From Crocinitomicaceae bacterium (GTDB taxonomy: Bacteria > Bacteroidota > Bacteroidia > Flavobacteriales_D > Crocinitomicaceae): a stretch of 64,000 bases of DNA. The translations under genes were made by a program, and so were the position numbers. This document shows, in pieces, positions 59,189 to 64,000 of the stretch (position 1 is its first letter; each line of letters starts with the position of its first letter). The notes beneath the pieces are model-generated. The model did no database searches and was not told where the DNA came from. It worked only from the letters and a program-made list of their open reading frames with translations. The stretch lies in assembly GCA_022447585.1 (NCBI GenBank), contig JAKVAR010000002.1, positions 186,001-250,000 on the forward strand, in the 5' to 3' direction.

Positions 59189-60738
59189 GGTATTTAATAG
59201 TCATATCAATAGTCTTAAGTTCATTTAATTTAGTGATTGGACAACAATCTCTTATTCCTCTGCATTCATTCTATAAAGATCAAGTATTTGCTAATAAAGG
59301 ACAGCAAACGTATAACGAAGGATCGTTTTTTCCAGTTTCAATATCCGAATACAACTTAACTTCTTTAATTAAAGACTCAACTAAACAATACTACGATGCT
59401 ACACATATACTATTTCAAAAACATCTAATCGATGTAAAAGGAAAAGACTATCATTTGAAGATATCGCCCGCAATTCATTTTGGTTATGGTCGCGATCTCG
59501 CTGATACAATTACTCGAAACTTATTTCAAAACACACGTGGCTTCTACGTTGAGGGTGATTTATTTAAAAACTTTTCATTTTCAACTTCACTCTTCGAAAA
59601 TCAAAGTCGAAATACACAATATGAATCGACTTATTATAAATCAAACGGCGAATTTTACCCTCTTCCCGACTCAACCTATTCAGGGCAAAATGCAGTTATA
59701 CCTGGGGCAGGCAGAACTAAACCATTTAAAGGAGATGGCTTTGATTACGCATATGCAATAGGATACTTTGTTTATCGTCCATTCAAATTCTTGAGGATTA
59801 CGGCAGGAAATAACGCTCAATTTATAGGTAACGGACATCGTTCTTTATTCATTTCAGATAATTCATATAGTTTCCCATATTATCGAATCGATTGGAAAAT
59901 CAGTCAAAAATTCAATTTCACATATTTAAGAGGTAGACAGACCAATTTATTAAGAAGGCCCGCCAGTGGTTCTGTAGAGGCGATTTACGAAAATAAAGGG
60001 TATTCAATCAACTATTTGACATACAAGATAACTGATAAAATAAACATCAGCCTTTTTGAAAGTGGTAACTGGTCTAAAGGAGATTCTATAACAAGCAAAG
60101 CATCGCACCCTCTGTATTACAATCCTATCCCCTTCATCTCTGGAGCCGTCCTAAATAAAACGAATGAACTATCTTCATTAATTGGACTAAATATTGGGTG
60201 TCAATTTGCACCTAAACATCTTGCTTATGCTCAATTTGCTCTAAATAATTTCAATAGTGATAAGTTTGCTTTTCAATTGGGCTATAGAGGCTACAATTAT
60301 TTCGGTCTTAAGGACTTTATGCTCCAATTAGAATATAATTATGTTGCAGAAAAAACGTTTGAAGTCGGCAATAGACGTTTAAACAATACCCATTACAACA
60401 TGCCATTAGCGCATGTAAAAGGTTCCGGGTTCCAAGAAATTATTATTCGATCAAATTACGAATGGAAAAGAATTTATATTGATTTTTCAGCAGTTTATTA
60501 CATCACAAAGAATCATTCTGACAAAGGTCATCTACCAGTATATAATACCCAGACATTAAGCTCTGAATCAATCGTTAATTCCTCTACTGAAATTGGATAT
60601 CGTTTCAACCGAATGATGAATCTTATGCTTTTTGCAAATTGGAATTATAGACAAACATCAAATAGCATTAATCCATCTTCAAGTACAGTCAACATTGGAC
60701 TTAGAACTGGATTCATGAATCATTATAAGGATTTCTAA
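59185..60738 (+). CDS. Wzi-like capsule assembly outer membrane protein (paralog 1)
   Basis: ATGA-type overlap with cysQ; NAQFIGNGHRSLFISDNSYSFPYYRIDWKI; beta-barrel composition. Confidence 0.7.
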   Translation: MRYLIVISIVLSSFNLVIGQQSLIPLHSFYKDQVFANKGQQTYNEGSFFPVSISEYNLTSLIKDSTKQYYDATHILFQKHLIDVKGKDYHLKISPAIHFGYGRDLADTITRNLFQNTRGFYVEGDLFKNFSFSTSLFENQSRNTQYESTYYKSNGEFYPLPDSTYSGQNAVIPGAGRTKPFKGDGFDYAYAIGYFVYRPFKFLRITAGNNAQFIGNGHRSLFISDNSYSFPYYRIDWKISQKFNFTYLRGRQTNLLRRPASGSVEAIYENKGYSINYLTYKITDKINISLFESGNWSKGDSITSKASHPLYYNPIPFISGAVLNKTNELSSLIGLNIGCQFAPKHLAYAQFALNNFNSDKFAFQLGYRGYNYFGLKDFMLQLEYNYVAEKTFEVGNRRLNNTHYNMPLAHVKGSGFQEIIIRSNYEWKRIYIDFSAVYYITKNHSDKGHLPVYNTQTLSSESIVNSSTEIGYRFNRMMNLMLFANWNYRQTSNSINPSSSTVNIGLRTGFMNHYKDF

Positions 60739-62150
60739 TGAAGGCTTTACTCTACATATATTTATTTTGCTCCTTCTTTTCATATAGTCAAGGAAGCGTT
60801 GGATATATTTTTGAAGAATTACCATCAGATTCTACATCGAAAAGAACAATTAAAACTCACACCAGCCTAAAACCATTAATCAGACAACATGCACAAATCA
60901 AAGGAGGTAAAAATTTGAACTTTACGCCACTTGGAGATTTAAACTTGTTACAATCTTCAACTACTGGACTCAAATTAGGTTTAGGCCTTGAATTTAAAGG
61001 AGAGTTCAAAGATAAGCTCTATTTCAGATTGTCAGGCGTCGAAGGAATTAGTCAAAATAACCTACGATACGGTAGAAAAACATATCTGAATGATTCTATT
61101 GGTGCGATTAACCTATATTCAGATATCCGTTCACGCATCTCCTATTCTCCCAATCACATATTCAACTTTCAATTAGGACTAGATCATAATTTTATTGGTG
61201 AAGGTGCCCGTTCTATGCTATTAAGTGATTATGGTACTTCTTATCCATTTGGGAAAATTAGAATGCGTTTCTGGAGATTGGAATACGCTATCCTATACCA
61301 ATTCTTGCGCGAGCGAGACAACAATCAATGGGCAGGCAAATTTGCTTCCAGTCACCACCTTTCATTTAATGCTGCAAAATGGTTGAATATTGGAGTCTTT
61401 GAAACGGTTGTCTTTCAACCTAAAGATACCCTTGTTAATAGAGGTTTTGATGTTGAGTATTTAAATCCATTTGTTTTCTATCGTCCTCAAGAGTATTCTT
61501 TAGGTTCTTCGGATAATGTTTTACTTGGAATTCAACTTAATGCCTTTTGGAAGAAACATACTTTTTACTCGCAATTCATTCTTGACGAATTTTACTTCGC
61601 TGAAATAAAAGCTAAAAGTGGCTGGTGGGCAAATAAATTTGGAGGACAGTTTGGTGTAAAAGGACGTTTTAGTAAAACCAAAAATAAACTCTTTTACAGA
61701 TTGGAATACAACTTCGCACGGCCTTATACATATTCGCATATTTCTAAAGAACTGAATTATGGTAATCAAGGGAACCCTCTGTCTCATCCATATGGATCTA
61801 ACTTTATGGAAATTTTAGCGGAAGCGAAGTGGCAAAAACAAAAAATTTCTGCCAAATTATTCTGTAACTACTACTTAAGAAGTAATGACAAAGATGGCTT
61901 CAATTATGGGAATGACATCTATCAACCCTATATAAATAGACCGTTTGAATACGGGCACACCATTGGTCAAGGTCAAGGATTCAACGGAACAAAAGTTATT
62001 CTCACCGGTGGATATGAATTAATAAAAGGAGTGAATTTGAATGCTTTTATTGAAAATCACGTCGACTATAACACAATTTCAAATTCAGTCAATTATACGG
62101 CTGTTATTGGACTAAGAAGTCAACTTTGGAATGACTATCGGAATTATTAA
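60738..62150 (+). CDS. Wzi-like capsule assembly outer membrane protein (paralog 2)
   Basis: Overlaps the preceding gene; LGLDHNFIGEGARSMLLSDYGTSYPFGKIRMRFWRLEY. Confidence 0.7.
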   Translation: MKALLYIYLFCSFFSYSQGSVGYIFEELPSDSTSKRTIKTHTSLKPLIRQHAQIKGGKNLNFTPLGDLNLLQSSTTGLKLGLGLEFKGEFKDKLYFRLSGVEGISQNNLRYGRKTYLNDSIGAINLYSDIRSRISYSPNHIFNFQLGLDHNFIGEGARSMLLSDYGTSYPFGKIRMRFWRLEYAILYQFLRERDNNQWAGKFASSHHLSFNAAKWLNIGVFETVVFQPKDTLVNRGFDVEYLNPFVFYRPQEYSLGSSDNVLLGIQLNAFWKKHTFYSQFILDEFYFAEIKAKSGWWANKFGGQFGVKGRFSKTKNKLFYRLEYNFARPYTYSHISKELNYGNQGNPLSHPYGSNFMEILAEAKWQKQKISAKLFCNYYLRSNDKDGFNYGNDIYQPYINRPFEYGHTIGQGQGFNGTKVILTGGYELIKGVNLNAFIENHVDYNTISNSVNYTAVIGLRSQLWNDYRNY

Positions 62151-62223
62151 AGCGAAATAGAAACCGGCAATTAATCCGTATTATTAGCTAGAATTTTTAG
62201 ATAAATTTTCGTACTTTTCACGT

Positions 62224-64000
62224 ATGAAAGCATTGTCAATTCTACTTCTACTTTGGCTCTCTTTTTCAGTTAATGCTCAAATCAACGAGAGGTTGAGTAC
62301 AATTCTTAAAAGTGATTCAACTGACATAGCTTTTAAAATTTCAGAAATACAGTCTCTTATTACAGAGGAAAGTGGAATTGTAAATGATACTGTAATGGTT
62401 GAGTACTATCTCAAACTTTCTCGATTAGCCCAAGCTGACCAAGATTATTTATCGGCCATTGATTACTGCGACACTCTTCTTAACAACTATCCGAAATTAG
62501 CATTCGAAAAGACCATTAAAGTTAAAGAACGTAAGGCATCGATCTATAAAACTTCTGGCCAAACAGATGTATCTGTATCGGAATATTTATCAATTCTATC
62601 TGAGTATGAAGATCGTCAAGATTTCAACCAAAGTGCTAAAATTAACAATAGATTAGGAATCATTTTTCTGAAAATGAATGATCTTGAGAATGCCGAATAT
62701 CACTTAATCGAAAGTATAGATTATGCTAAAAAAATTAACAATAAAAAGTACCAAGCCTCAAGTTTAATGAGTTTAGGGAATCGATATAAGAAAGAGGGAA
62801 AATTCGAAAAAGCCGAGAATTACTATAAACTAAGTATTTCTATATGCAAATCAGAAGGTTTTAAACGTCTTCTTGCGGGTAATTATAATAACTATGGTTC
62901 GTCCTTTAGAATGCAAGGAAATGAAACAAAAGCTTTATCCTTATTCAACTTAGCTGTGAAAATGAATAAGGAGTTAGGAAATGATCAATGGTTAAGCTAT
63001 AACTACAACAATATCGGAAATGTGCATAACAGTCAAGGAAATCATGAGAAAGCACTAGAATACTTTTTTAAAAGTAACGAGATTAAAACCCGGTTAAAGG
63101 ATTATGGAGGTATGAGTTATACATACCAAAATATATCTTCCGCATATGATTCCCTAAGAAATTATAAGCTGGCACACAAGTATTATGTAAAATTTACTGA
63201 ATTAAAAGACTCTCTCGCAGAAATAGATAATGCACTTTTAACTAAAAAATTGGGCGCTGAATTTCAAGCAGAAAAGAGAGAGGCTAAAATAATTCAACTA
63301 AATATGCAGCGCGAATTAGACCAGCAAGAAATTAATGCTCGTGATGAACGAATATCGTATCAAAATTTCTTAGCTTGGTTATTGGGGCTTGGAATTTTTC
63401 TCCTCCTATTAATAGCTATAATTATTTGGAGATCCGCTGTTGGAAGAAAGAGGACAAACGAAGAGTTGATCGCTAAAAACGAGCAAATTGATGCGCAGCA
63501 CAGTGAAATCATTGGGAGTATTAACTATGCTAAAAGGATCCAAAGTTCGATTCTTCCTAGTGAAGCAAATTTAAGTTCTGCCCTCGGCAGTTTTGGACTA
63601 CTCTATAAGCCAAAAGATATAGTTTCTGGAGATTTCTATTTGTGTGAAGAAACTGAAAACGGCACCTATTTTTCTACAATTGACTGCACTGGTCATGGAG
63701 TCCCAGGTGCCATGGTAAGTTTGGTTGCATCCTCACACTTAGAAAGAGCTATTCATGAATTAAAACTTAGAAATACAGGGGCTATTTTAAACACCTTAAA
63801 CGCTGATATTCCAAACGCATTAAATGGCGGAGAATCAAACCTTAATGATGGATTTGATATTGCACTTTGTAAACTTTCAAAAAATAAAAAAACATTGAAC
63901 TTCTCTGGTGCAAATCTAAATTGCTGGATTTTAAACACACGCGAGAATATAGAATTGAGGAAATCAAGTACCTCTGATGCCAAGTTGTATAATGAAGGTG
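62224..64000 (+). CDS. TPR repeat sensor with TM segment and SpoIIE/PP2C-type phosphatase domain (truncated by window edge)
   Basis: Own translation, absent from the ORF track: MKALSILLLLWLSFSVNAQ..., several TPRs (YNNIGNVHNSQGNHEKALEYFFKSNEIKTRLKD), TM FLAWLLGLGIFLLLLIAIIIW, SpoIIE YKPKDIVSGDFYL...FSTIDCTGHGVPGAMVSLVASSHL. Confidence 0.9.
   Translation, partial: MKALSILLLLWLSFSVNAQINERLSTILKSDSTDIAFKISEIQSLITEESGIVNDTVMVEYYLKLSRLAQADQDYLSAIDYCDTLLNNYPKLAFEKTIKVKERKASIYKTSGQTDVSVSEYLSILSEYEDRQDFNQSAKINNRLGIIFLKMNDLENAEYHLIESIDYAKKINNKKYQASSLMSLGNRYKKEGKFEKAENYYKLSISICKSEGFKRLLAGNYNNYGSSFRMQGNETKALSLFNLAVKMNKELGNDQWLSYNYNNIGNVHNSQGNHEKALEYFFKSNEIKTRLKDYGGMSYTYQNISSAYDSLRNYKLAHKYYVKFTELKDSLAEIDNALLTKKLGAEFQAEKREAKIIQLNMQRELDQQEINARDERISYQNFLAWLLGLGIFLLLLIAIIIWRSAVGRKRTNEELIAKNEQIDAQHSEIIGSINYAKRIQSSILPSEANLSSALGSFGLLYKPKDIVSGDFYLCEETENGTYFSTIDCTGHGVPGAMVSLVASSHLERAIHELKLRNTGAILNTLNADIPNALNGGESNLNDGFDIALCKLSKNKKTLNFSGANLNCWILNTRENIELRKSSTSDAKLYNEG

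Noticed and set aside
63753-63983. Minus-strand 76-aa ORF
   Set aside because: Antisense to the clearly coding SpoIIE phosphatase domain.

Overview
This is a 64 kb chromosomal segment from a Bacteroidota (Flavobacteriia-like) genome. The evidence is several type IX secretion (T9SS) sorting tails, a TTTG-N20-TAnnTTTG promoter, and families such as DUF6029, Omp28 and DUF6695. I saw no tRNA, rRNA, CRISPR array, prophage or IS element. Housekeeping genes include ileS, dxs, recA, bcp, a BCCP-like protein, an M1 peptidase and a cysQ-like gene. The accessory content is mainly secreted or surface proteins: (i) two tandem paralogous T9SS proteins, one of 2419 aa with fourteen ~71-aa Ig-like repeats and two SprB-like inserts, each gene ending in a related terminator hairpin; (ii) two paralogous ECF sigma factors, each ATGA-coupled to a single-pass membrane protein with a similar cytosolic head but a different exported domain (SUMF1/FGE-like or GIN/DUF2807); (iii) an MBOAT / AlgJ-like / CotH kinase / lipoprotein / DUF2490 cluster; (iv) a TlpA / DUF6029 / Omp28 operon; (v) a cysQ-wzi-wzi run; (vi) a TIGR03032 gene next to an FG-GAP protein with a long pre-signal extension. 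Two items absent from the ORF track stand out: a truncated N-terminal remnant of a CRTAC1/FG-GAP-like secreted protein whose stop lies inside the end of a CotH gene (28863-29015), and a gene broken by three successive -1 frameshifts (about 36753-37337). A TPR-SpoIIE phosphatase gene runs off the right edge (from 62224). Family assignments come from reading translated sequence and were not checked against databases.
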